From positions 1 to 64,000 of the forward strand of contig NZ_CP069370.1 of assembly GCF_019623905.1 (NCBI RefSeq): a stretch of DNA of 64,000 bases, in the 5' to 3' direction. The position numbers and the translations under genes were made by a program. This document shows, piece by piece, positions 54,684-61,970 of the stretch. How positions within the stretch are numbered: position 1 is the stretch's first letter; each line of letters begins with the position of its first letter. This DNA is from Neotabrizicola shimadae. Its GTDB lineage: Bacteria; Pseudomonadota; Alphaproteobacteria; Rhodobacterales; Rhodobacteraceae. The notes under the pieces were generated by a model. The model worked only from the letters and a program-made list of their open reading frames with translations. It was not told the DNA's origin and searched no databases.

Positions 54684-54944
54684 TCAGCCCTCGACTGGCG
54701 GCGCCGCCGTGTCGGTTGCTGGCGGCTCCTTCGCTTGTGCGGGTTGCTCGGCGGCATCCTCCGACTTGCCTTCGCCGGTCGCATGAGCGGCCACGAAGCC
54801 GCGCATGAACCGCCTGATTTCGCGCGCGGCCGTTGTATCCAGCGCATCGCACAGCGTCACAAAGGCCTCGCGCTCCGCCTTGTCGATCCGGATGACCAAC
54901 TGGCTGCCCTTACCCTTGCCCTTGCCTTCCGATTTCTTGCCCAT
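54684..54944 (-). CDS. Ribbon-helix-helix (CopG/Arc-type) protein
   Basis: The 86-residue product has a lysine-rich N-terminal tail (KKSEGKGKGKGS). The ribbon-helix-helix core is SQLVIRIDKAEREAFVTLCDAL and TAAREIRRFMRGFVAAH, and the tail is acidic and proline/alanine-rich. RHH proteins repress their own operons and, in ParFG-type systems, stimulate the partner ATPase through their flexible tail. It is the first gene of the RHH-CHAD-ParA operon, 73 bp before the CHAD start. A palindrome overlaps its promoter. Confidence 0.8.
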   Translation of the reverse strand: MGKKSEGKGKGKGSQLVIRIDKAEREAFVTLCDALDTTAAREIRRFMRGFVAAHATGEGKSEDAAEQPAQAKEPPATDTAAPPVEG

Positions 54945-54975
54945 CGTTCCCCAAGGCGCTCAAATTTGCCTATCA

Positions 54976-55004
54976 AATGTATATACAATCAGGAGGCCAT
55001 GCAA
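54976..55004 (-). promoter_or_regulatory. Predicted promoter and RHH operator of the RHH-CHAD-ParA operon
   Basis: TTGCAT (-35, 55004-54999) and TACATT (-10, 54981-54976) are 17 bp apart on the minus strand. A perfect 10-bp palindrome TGTATATACA (54978-54987) overlaps the -10, a likely operator for the RHH protein. The -35 lies just past the porin terminator. Confidence 0.55.
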
Positions 55005-55013
55005 GGACCAACG

Positions 55014-55042
55014 AAAAAGGCCACCCGCGCGGGCGGGTGGCC
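55014..55042 (-). terminator. Intrinsic terminator of the porin gene
   Basis: GGCCACCCGC (55019-55028) and GCGGGTGGCC (55033-55042) form a perfect 10-bp stem with a 4-nt loop. On the minus strand it is followed by TTTTTCGTT. It ends porin transcription 28 bp after the stop codon. Confidence 0.9.
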
Positions 55043-55069
55043 AAGTTTCCGCACCGACAGGGAAAGGGG

Positions 55070-56167
55070 TCAGAACTTCCAGCGGGCACCCACCATGAAG
55101 GAGTCCGAGTCGTCATACGAGACCGTCTCCGAGTCCAACCCGTAGCTGCGATAGCCGGCATAGAGTTCGGTCGACTGTTCTTTCAGGGCCTGCACCGCCA
55201 TCAGACCCCAGGACGAGCCCGAGCCGTCAAGGCCGATGTCGTTGGACGAGTAGTATTCGGCCGCAAGCGAGGTGGCTCCGATGTCCCAGATATCGCCGGT
55301 CCAGCCCGCCTTGACGTAGACATAGTCGCCGCCGTCCATGTACTGGCCAAGAGCGATCGTGCCGTTCACGCCCGAAGGCTCGTGAAGGGCGGAGACCGAG
55401 CCCATCACGGCCTCCGTCGAGTCACCGCCATCCTTGGGGACCGTGTAGTTGTAACCAAGGCCCGCACCAAGCTTCACGTCGCCCAGCGTGTTCTCGTAGC
55501 GGATGGCCGCGTCGTAGTAGTACTTGTTGTCACCCGACAGGACGTTTTCGCCGGCCGCCGCAGAGAACTTGAACCCGTTGAAATCCGGGGTGTCATAGCG
55601 AAGGCGCATCCGGCGCGAGCCTTCGAGGTTGATGAACACGTTCTTGATCTTGATCGAGGAAAGCGTGCCGTCCGACTCCCGGAAGGCGAAGCCACCCGCC
55701 ACGGCCTGATAGTCGGAGTAACCGATGATCGTGGTCTTCGAAAAGTCGATTTCCGCGATCTTGTCGGTCGCCATGTCGCCCTGGCCCAACCACACCGTAC
55801 CGAAGTCCGCCTGGTACGAGACTTCCAGCTTGCGGATGTCGTTCTCGCTCCAGCTGTACCATTGCTGGCCGTCGAAGCTGGTGATGTTCAGGTTGTTCGA
55901 CTGGAAGAAGCCGAGCGAGGTTTCGAAGTTGAACTTCAGCGAGGTTTCGTCGGCGAAGGGCCAGTTGACCGTGATCCCGACGCGGCTGTTCGAGTTGTTG
56001 TTGTCGACAAGCCCGGCGTTCGATTCCTGCCCGTCGTCATAAGACAGGTAGGCGGGGCTCAACTGGCCGTACAGCTTGACCGACGACCCGCTCGGATTGG
56101 TGAATTCCTGTGCCGCCGCAGGGCAAGCGATGGCCGTGCACAGAAGGGCAACGCGTGTAACTCTCAT
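55070..56167 (-). CDS. Outer-membrane porin
   Basis: The 365-residue protein has a signal peptide (MRVTRVALLCTAIACPAAAQ). Its beta-barrel sequence has alternating strands and the porin start SSVKLYGQLSPAYLSYDDG. Typical inner-loop and barrel motifs include GVNGTIALGQYMDGGDYVYVKAGW. It ends VGARWKF with the C-terminal Phe needed for outer-membrane insertion. It resembles the trimeric general porins of Rhodobacterales. A strong terminator follows. Its own promoter should be within the 138-bp gap upstream, though I could not identify it. Confidence 0.92.
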   Translation of the reverse strand: MRVTRVALLCTAIACPAAAQEFTNPSGSSVKLYGQLSPAYLSYDDGQESNAGLVDNNNSNSRVGITVNWPFADETSLKFNFETSLGFFQSNNLNITSFDGQQWYSWSENDIRKLEVSYQADFGTVWLGQGDMATDKIAEIDFSKTTIIGYSDYQAVAGGFAFRESDGTLSSIKIKNVFINLEGSRRMRLRYDTPDFNGFKFSAAAGENVLSGDNKYYYDAAIRYENTLGDVKLGAGLGYNYTVPKDGGDSTEAVMGSVSALHEPSGVNGTIALGQYMDGGDYVYVKAGWTGDIWDIGATSLAAEYYSSNDIGLDGSGSSWGLMAVQALKEQSTELYAGYRSYGLDSETVSYDDSDSFMVGARWKF

Positions 56168-56282
56168 CCCTGATCTCCGATCTCGCTGCCAGGACGCAAC
56201 GCATGTCCCAATGGTTAAATCGACGTGACGGCGCCCCCATGAAGGGCTTTGGACGATGCCGTGAAATGCAGGAAACAGCCGT

Positions 56283-56309
56283 GTGACAATGGCTGAAGAG
56301 CCAGGTCAC
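56283..56309 (-). terminator. Interrupted hairpin at the end of the hydrolase gene
   Basis: GTGAC/GTCAC and GGCT/AGCC stems nest with small internal loops around 56283-56309, overlapping the hydrolase stop codon. There is no T-run, so this is a weak terminator candidate for the acyl-CoA operon. Confidence 0.35.
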
Positions 56310-57190
56310 GCAGTGAACGGTTCGGTGTCCCGTTCCGGATTCAGATCGGTCTGATCGTATGGCTTCATCCGGGAAAGCCATTCAAGGATCGTGGACAGCG
56401 CCTCGGTTTCGTCAAGGAACGGGACATGGCCGCGACCTGGGATTTCGGCAAACAACAGGTCCGGTCGGCGGCGGCGAATCTCTTCAACCGTGGCGCGGCT
56501 CAGCACGTCCGAGTTTTCCCCGCGGATCACGGCCATCGGCATTCCGGCGCAAGCGTCGAACTGCGGCCACAGATCGGGCAAGGGACCTCCGCCCGCCATC
56601 GCGGCATCGAAAGCCATGCGCAGGGCAGGGTCATAGGTCAGCCCGACCCTGCCGTCGAGTTGGACGTAGTGGCGCACCGCCTCTTCCTGCCAGCGAAGCG
56701 GCGGAACATGGTCGAAACCCGGCATGGCCGCCGGCATCCGGTCGACGACCTCTTCCAGGGTCCGGACCGTGGGTTCAACTCCGATGTAGGTGCCAATCCT
56801 CTCCAGCCCGGCACGTTCGATCACCGGGCCGACATCGTTCAGGCAAAGCCCCAGCAACCGCCGGCCCGGCATCGCCCCGATCACCAGACCGATCAGCCCA
56901 CCGCGCGAGGACCCGAGCAGCGCGACGCGCTCCAGCCCCAGATGGTCCAGCAGCGCCAGCGCGTCGCTCGCTTCCTGCCCCACGGTATAGGTTGCGGCAC
57001 CGGTCCAGTCCGATCCGCCCCGTCCCCGGCTGTCCAGCCGGATCAGGCGGATGTTGTCGGGCAGGTGGCGCGCCAGGTAGTCGAAGTCACGCCCGTCGCG
57101 CGTCAAACCGGCCAGCACGAGAAGCGGAAAACCGTGTCCCTCGTCCCGGTAGGCAAGCCTGGTCCCATCCTCGGTCCGGAACGACGCCAT
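56306..57190 (-). CDS. Alpha/beta hydrolase
   Basis: The 294-residue alpha/beta-fold hydrolase has an oxyanion region near LLVLAGLTRDGRDF, LDSRGRGGSDW and the nucleophile elbow LLGSSRGGLIGLVIG. An acid is likely in AVIRGENSDVLS, and the catalytic His lies in IPGRGHVPFLD. It resembles 3-oxoadipate enol-lactonase-type or esterase enzymes; the substrate is unknown. It is the last gene of the leftward acyl-CoA operon, 20 bp after the 3-hydroxybutyryl-CoA dehydrogenase gene. No signal peptide. Confidence 0.87.
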   Translation of the reverse strand: MASFRTEDGTRLAYRDEGHGFPLLVLAGLTRDGRDFDYLARHLPDNIRLIRLDSRGRGGSDWTGAATYTVGQEASDALALLDHLGLERVALLGSSRGGLIGLVIGAMPGRRLLGLCLNDVGPVIERAGLERIGTYIGVEPTVRTLEEVVDRMPAAMPGFDHVPPLRWQEEAVRHYVQLDGRVGLTYDPALRMAFDAAMAGGGPLPDLWPQFDACAGMPMAVIRGENSDVLSRATVEEIRRRRPDLLFAEIPGRGHVPFLDETEALSTILEWLSRMKPYDQTDLNPERDTEPFTA

Positions 57191-57210
57191 CCCTCCGCCT
57201 CGGGTGCAAG

Positions 57211-58071
57211 TCAGTGCTGCGGATAGTCGGCAAAGCCCTTGCCGCTCTTGCGGCCAAGATAGCCGGCCGCCACCATCTGCTTCAACAGCGGACTGGGCCG
57301 GTACTTCGGATCATCGAAGCCCTGGTAAAGCGTTTCCATGATGTTCAGAACCACGTCCAGGCCGATCAGATCGCCCAGGGCCAGCGGCCCCATTGGATGA
57401 TTGGCGCCCAACTTCATCATGCTGTCGATGTCCTCGGGCGTCGCCAGGCCCTCGTAGACGCAATTGATCGCCTCGTTGATCTGCGGAGCCAGCAGGCGGT
57501 TCACGATGAAGCCGTAGCTGTCCTTGCTGACGCGCGGCGTCTTGCCGATGGCGCGCGTCAGGTCGGTAACGGCTTCGGCCACCGCATCCGTCGTCTGCAA
57601 GGCGCGGATGATCTCGACCAGTTGCATCACCGGAACGGGGTTGAAGAAATGCATCCCGATCACGCGGCCCGGATGGGCCGATGCGGCGGCAAGTTCCGTC
57701 AACGAGATCGACGAGGTGTTCGACGCAAAGATCGCGTCATGGCGGCAGATCCCGTCCAGCTTGCGGATCACCTCGGCCTTCACGTCCAACCGTTCGATGA
57801 TCGCCTCGATCACGATGTCACGGTCGTCCAGAAGGTCGAAGACGGTGGTGCTGGACACCCGTGCCATTGCGGCGGCCGCCTGCGGCTCGGTCAGGCTCCC
57901 CTTCTTCACCAGCCGCTGCAGGCTGGTCTCCATGCTGCGCCGGGCACGGTCCAGGGCAGGTTCGGACAGGTCCTGCATCAGCACGTGATGCCCTGCGACG
58001 GCAAACACCTGCGCGATGCCGCTTCCCATGGTCCCTGCGCCGATGACGCCGATCTTGCTCAGTTCGGTCAT
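57211..58071 (-). CDS. hbd: 3-hydroxybutyryl-CoA dehydrogenase
   Basis: This 286-residue NAD(P)-dependent enzyme interconverts 3-hydroxybutyryl-CoA and acetoacetyl-CoA. It shows the Rossmann loop IGVIGAGTMGSGIAQ at the N-terminus, FASNTSSISLTELA, GMHFFNPVPVMQLVEII (catalytic His) and GFIVNRLLAPQINEAI, followed by the C-terminal 3HCDH domain. The ATG at 58071 follows GGAG. It is downstream of atoA by 28 bp. In this operon it would feed or drain the acetoacetyl-CoA made by the AtoDA transferase. Confidence 0.94.
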   Translation of the reverse strand: MTELSKIGVIGAGTMGSGIAQVFAVAGHHVLMQDLSEPALDRARRSMETSLQRLVKKGSLTEPQAAAAMARVSSTTVFDLLDDRDIVIEAIIERLDVKAEVIRKLDGICRHDAIFASNTSSISLTELAAASAHPGRVIGMHFFNPVPVMQLVEIIRALQTTDAVAEAVTDLTRAIGKTPRVSKDSYGFIVNRLLAPQINEAINCVYEGLATPEDIDSMMKLGANHPMGPLALGDLIGLDVVLNIMETLYQGFDDPKYRPSPLLKQMVAAGYLGRKSGKGFADYPQH

Positions 58072-58099
58072 TAGCTTCTCCTTCCGGCAATCGGCGGCA

Positions 58100-58753
58100 T
58101 CAAGCCAGGGCCATTTCAGGCACGTCGTCAGGCACCACCAGCGCGCCCTCCGTGGCGGCGCGGATCTCCTCGATCGAAACGCCCGGAGCACGTTCGCGCA
58201 GGATCAGCCCGGCAGCGGTGGGCTCGATGACCGCGAGGTCCGTCACCACCAGATCGACGCGGCGCAAAGCCGTCAGCGGCAGGGTGCAGCGTGGCACGAT
58301 CTTGGACTGCCCCCGGGCGGCATGCTGCATGGCAACGACAACGCGGGCGGCTCCCGTGACCAGATCCATCGCGCCGCCCATGCCCGGCACCATCTTGCCC
58401 GGCACCTTCCAGTTCGCCAGATGCCCTGCCTCGTCCACCTGCAACCCGCCCAGCACCGTCATGTCCAGGTGACCGCCCCGGATCAGACCGAAGCTCATCG
58501 CGCTGTCGATGCTGGCGGCCCCCGGCACAGCCGTCACGAAGCCGCCACCGGCATCCGTCAGGTGGCTGTCCTCCATGCCCTCCGGCGGGCGGGCGCCAAG
58601 GCCGATCACGCCGTTTTCGGCCTGGAAGAACACGCCCAGGCTGGCGGGCACGTAATTTGCCACAAGCGATGGAAGGCCGATGCCAAGGTTGACAAGCGAA
58701 CCTGGGGCGATTTCCCGCGCAACGCGCCGGGCGATGAGTTCCTTGGCGTCCAT
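58100..58753 (-). CDS. atoA: 3-oxoacid CoA-transferase subunit B (AtoA)
   Basis: The 217-residue beta subunit contains the catalytic Glu46 in FFQAENGVIGLG and follows the E. coli AtoA pattern closely (MDAKELIARRVARE, GLPSLVANYVP, SFGLIRGGHLDMTVLGGLQVDE, WKVPGKMVPGMGGAMDLVTG). It transfers CoA between acetyl-CoA and acetoacetate or short-chain acids. The ATG at 58753 follows GGAG; a GTG at 58768 is in frame but overlaps atoD. It pairs with the AtoD gene 11 bp upstream. Confidence 0.94.
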   Translation of the reverse strand: MDAKELIARRVAREIAPGSLVNLGIGLPSLVANYVPASLGVFFQAENGVIGLGARPPEGMEDSHLTDAGGGFVTAVPGAASIDSAMSFGLIRGGHLDMTVLGGLQVDEAGHLANWKVPGKMVPGMGGAMDLVTGAARVVVAMQHAARGQSKIVPRCTLPLTALRRVDLVVTDLAVIEPTAAGLILRERAPGVSIEEIRAATEGALVVPDDVPEMALA

Positions 58754-58764
58754 GACAAGCTCCT

Positions 58765-59418
58765 TCACGCCGCGCGGATCAGCAGATGATCGACCAGGAC
58801 GCCCGGCGTCTTGACTGCATCGGGAGGGATCACGCCGACCGGCACGATGCTCTCCGCCTCGGCAATCACCATGCGTCCGGCCAGCGCGATGATCGGGTTG
58901 AAGTTATGCGCCGTCAGCAGATAGCTGAGGTTGCCAATATAGTCGGCCTGCCAGGCGCCGATCAGGGCGAAGTCGGCCTTCAGCGGCGTTTCCACAAGGA
59001 AGCGCCCGCCCTCGACTTCGACGACCTGCTTGCCCTCTTCCACTTCGGTCGACAGCCCGGTGGGGGTCAGCACCCCGCCCAGACCCATGCCGCCGGCGCG
59101 GATGCGCTCGATCAGCGTGCCCTGCGGCACCAGTTCGCAGGTGATCTCGCCCGAGATCATCTTGGCCTGGGTCTCGGGGTTCAGCCCGATGTGGCTGGCG
59201 ATGACGCGGGTCACGAGGCCGGCCGAAATCAACTTGCCGATGCCCTTGCCGGGCATGGCGGTGTCGTTTGCAATGACGGTCAATCCGCCCACGCCGCGCG
59301 CCACGATCGCGTCGATCATGCGTTCGGGTGTGCCCACCGCCATGAACCCGCCGATCATCAGGCTGGCGCCTTCCGGAATCAGGCCGGCCGCCGCCTCGGG
59401 CGTAAGTGCCCCCTTCAT
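58765..59418 (-). CDS. atoD: 3-oxoacid CoA-transferase subunit A (AtoD)
   Basis: The 217-residue alpha subunit matches AtoD through its length: IMIGGFMAVGTPERMIDAI-like LMIGGFMAVGTPERM, LTVIANDTAMPGKGIGKLI, VIASHIGLNPET, ELVPQGTLIERIRAGGMGLGG and FNPIIALAGRMVIAE. With AtoA it activates acetoacetate or butyrate-like acids. Its ATG overlaps the stop of the kinase gene (ATGA), so it is translationally coupled to it. Confidence 0.94.
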   Translation of the reverse strand: MKGALTPEAAAGLIPEGASLMIGGFMAVGTPERMIDAIVARGVGGLTVIANDTAMPGKGIGKLISAGLVTRVIASHIGLNPETQAKMISGEITCELVPQGTLIERIRAGGMGLGGVLTPTGLSTEVEEGKQVVEVEGGRFLVETPLKADFALIGAWQADYIGNLSYLLTAHNFNPIIALAGRMVIAEAESIVPVGVIPPDAVKTPGVLVDHLLIRAA

Positions 59419-60596
59419 GCCGCTTCCCTCTCTGCAAGACCGACCGCCGCGCGCGCGGCGCGCGCGATGACAAGTTCCTCGTTCGTCGGCACCACCATCA
59501 CGGTCGTGCTTGCCATATCGGACGAAATCACCTGCGCATTGGCAGCGTTCCGGCCAGGGTCGATCTCGATCCCCATCCAGCCCAGCCGGTCGCAGATGCG
59601 GGTCCGCACCAGGCGCGAATTCTCGCCGATGCCACCGCAGAAGATCAGCGCATCCATCCCGCCCATGGCGGCGGCCATCGAGCCGATCTCGCGCTGGCAG
59701 CGGAACACGAAGTAATCGATCGCCTCGGCCGCCTCAGGCGTGCCGGCGGCTTCCAGCTCGCGCATGTCGTTCGACAGGCCGGACAGCCCCAGAAGGCCAG
59801 ATCGCTTGTACAGCAGGTCCGAGATCTCGGCGGGGGTCATGCCCTTCTGATCCATCAGATACAGAAGTACCCCCGGATCGACCTGCCCGCTGCGGGTGCC
59901 CATGGGCAATCCGTCCAGCGCCGAAAAGCCCATGGTCGAAGCGATGGAGCGGCCGCCGGTCATGCCGCACATCGAGGCGCCGTTGCCAAGATGCGCCACC
60001 ACCACCCGGCCCTCTGCCAGATGCGGCGCGATGCGGGCCAGCTCACCGGCAATGTAGTCATAGCTCAGCCCGTGAAAACCATAGCGCCGCACGCCCTCGT
60101 CATATAGCGCGCGGGGCAGGGCAAAAGTGTCGTTGACCCAGGGGTGACTGCGGTGGAAGGCCGTGTCGAAGCAGGCCACCTGCGGCACGCCGGGGAAGGC
60201 AGCCATGGCGGTGCGGATTCCGGCCAGGTTGTGCGGCTGGTGCAGGGGCGCGAAGGGGGCGAGCCGCGCCAGATCGTCAAGCAACGCCGCGTCCACGGTC
60301 ACGGGCCGTGCCCGGTCGGCGCCGCCATGCACGACCCGGTGGCCGACCGCCAGCAGGTCCAGGTCGGGCCATGCGGCCCGGAACCCGGCGATCACCGCCG
60401 CCAATGCGCCGGCATGGCTGGTCAGGTCGCCCGTGGCGGCGATGGCTTCGCCAGCCGCGGTCTTCAGCCTCAAAGTGCCCTCCGGGCCGATCCGGTCGGC
60501 CAGGCCACTGGCCAGCGGCACGTCCCCGGTCGTCGGAAAGAGCGACACCTTCAGCGAGGACGACCCGGCGTTCAGGGTCAGAACAGCTTGGGTCAT
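59415..60596 (-). CDS. ackA: Acetate/propionate (butyrate) family kinase
   Basis: The 393-residue kinase interconverts an acyl phosphate plus ADP with the acid plus ATP. It shows VLTLNAGSSSLKVSLF, VGHRVVHGG, DTAFH, VVVAHLGNGASMCGM, MGTRSGQVDPGVLLYLM and the C-terminal FCGGIGENS. Its ATG lies within the end of the MaoC-phosphotransacylase gene, forming a tight kinase/transacylase pair. Acetate is the default substrate; the MaoC fusion and AtoDA neighbours hint at C4 acyl substrates. Confidence 0.92.
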   Translation of the reverse strand: MTQAVLTLNAGSSSLKVSLFPTTGDVPLASGLADRIGPEGTLRLKTAAGEAIAATGDLTSHAGALAAVIAGFRAAWPDLDLLAVGHRVVHGGADRARPVTVDAALLDDLARLAPFAPLHQPHNLAGIRTAMAAFPGVPQVACFDTAFHRSHPWVNDTFALPRALYDEGVRRYGFHGLSYDYIAGELARIAPHLAEGRVVVAHLGNGASMCGMTGGRSIASTMGFSALDGLPMGTRSGQVDPGVLLYLMDQKGMTPAEISDLLYKRSGLLGLSGLSNDMRELEAAGTPEAAEAIDYFVFRCQREIGSMAAAMGGMDALIFCGGIGENSRLVRTRICDRLGWMGIEIDPGRNAANAQVISSDMASTTVMVVPTNEELVIARAARAAVGLAEREAA

Positions 60597-61969
60597 GTCC
60601 GCACCCCGGCAGCATGGAACAGCGCCGCAACGGCACAAGACGCCAGCCGCGACATCGGGCTGTCCGAACGCGAGTTCAGGATCACAGGTACCTTCGCACC
60701 AAGGACCAGCCCCGCCGCTTCGGCATGGCTGACGAAGGCCAGCTGCTTGGCCAGCATGTTGCCCGCGTCCAGTCCCGGCACAACCAGGATGTTGGCGCGC
60801 CCGGCCACGCCCCCCTTCAGCCCCTTGGTCCGTGCCGCGCCCATGTCCACCGCGTTGTCCATGGCCAGCGGACCTTCGACCTGGCCCCCGCGGATCTGCC
60901 CGCGATCGGCCATCTTCGACAGCAGCGCCGCGTCGATCGAGGACTGGATGGCGGGGTTTACCGTTTCCACGGCCGACAGCACGCCCACGCGCGGCTCCAT
61001 GCCCAGAGCCAGCGCCAGGTCGATAGCGTTCTGCACGATGTCAACCTTCGTCGCCAGGTCCGGCGCGATGTTGATCGCCGCGTCCGAAACCAGCAGAGGC
61101 TCGGGCCGGCCCGGAACGTCCATCACGAAGACATGAGTGAAGCGGCGCCCGACACGCAGGCCGCCCACCTTGTCCAGCATCGGCTTCAGAAGGTCGTCGG
61201 TGTGCAGGTGGCCCTTCATCACCGCCAGGGCACGACCCTCATGCACCAGCGCGCAGGCGCGGGTGGCCGCGGCCAGATCCTGCGGTTCGTCAATCACCTC
61301 GATGCCCGTCAGGTCGGCGCCGATCGACGCGGCCGCGGCGCGGATGCGGGCTTCAGACCCGATCAGGATCGGCGCGATGATGCTTTCCCGCGCGGCCAGA
61401 AGCGCGCCGCCCAGCGAATTCTCCTCGTCAGGGCAGACCACCGCCGTCGGCAGGGCCGCAAGCGGCCGCGCCCGGTCCAGCAGCTCCTCGAAATGGCGGT
61501 GGCGCTGCACCACAAGCCCCGGCACATCCACACCGTCACGGTCGAAACTCTCGGTCGGCGCGATCACCTCGGCTTCGCCCGAAAGGATGCGCGCGTCATC
61601 GGCGACGCGGCGGACCTCGGTCTTCAGCCGCACGATGCCATCGGCCTTGTCCAGCACCTCGACCCGGACCGTTACCTCTTCGCCGGCATGGGCGCGGGCG
61701 TCGAAATCCAGCACCTGCCTGCGATAAAGCGTGCCCGGCCCGGGAAGCTGCGTCCCAAGCACCGCCGAGACAAGCGAGGCCATGAACATGCCGGGTGCCA
61801 CGCGTTCGGTCTGGCCGTTGCCATCCAGGTCGCTGTCCTGCAGGTGCATCGGGTTGGAATTGCCCGAAGCGGCAGCAAAGACGAACAAATCGTCTGCCGT
61901 GATCAGCCGCCGCATCTCGGCGGAGTCGCCGGGCTGGATCTGATCGAAGGTACGGTTCTTCAGATGCAT
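60593..61969 (-). CDS. Bifunctional MaoC-like enoyl-CoA hydratase / phosphate acyltransferase
   Basis: The 458-residue fusion has an N-terminal MaoC/hot-dog hydratase at about residues 1-135 (FVFAAASGNSNPMHLQD, VAPGMFMASLVSAVLG). A C-terminal phosphate acetyl/butyryltransferase spans about 150-458 (GGALLAARESIIAPILIGSE, ALAVMKGHLHTDDLLKPML, ILVVPGLDAGNMLAKQL). The hydratase acts on crotonyl-CoA-like substrates, and the transferase turns acyl-CoA plus phosphate into acyl phosphate, which the adjacent kinase uses. The ATG at 61969 has GGAG 9 nt upstream; earlier in-frame codons lie inside the DUF3141 gene. Confidence 0.92.
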   Translation of the reverse strand: MHLKNRTFDQIQPGDSAEMRRLITADDLFVFAAASGNSNPMHLQDSDLDGNGQTERVAPGMFMASLVSAVLGTQLPGPGTLYRRQVLDFDARAHAGEEVTVRVEVLDKADGIVRLKTEVRRVADDARILSGEAEVIAPTESFDRDGVDVPGLVVQRHRHFEELLDRARPLAALPTAVVCPDEENSLGGALLAARESIIAPILIGSEARIRAAAASIGADLTGIEVIDEPQDLAAATRACALVHEGRALAVMKGHLHTDDLLKPMLDKVGGLRVGRRFTHVFVMDVPGRPEPLLVSDAAINIAPDLATKVDIVQNAIDLALALGMEPRVGVLSAVETVNPAIQSSIDAALLSKMADRGQIRGGQVEGPLAMDNAVDMGAARTKGLKGGVAGRANILVVPGLDAGNMLAKQLAFVSHAEAAGLVLGAKVPVILNSRSDSPMSRLASCAVAALFHAAGVRT

Positions 61970-61970
61970 C

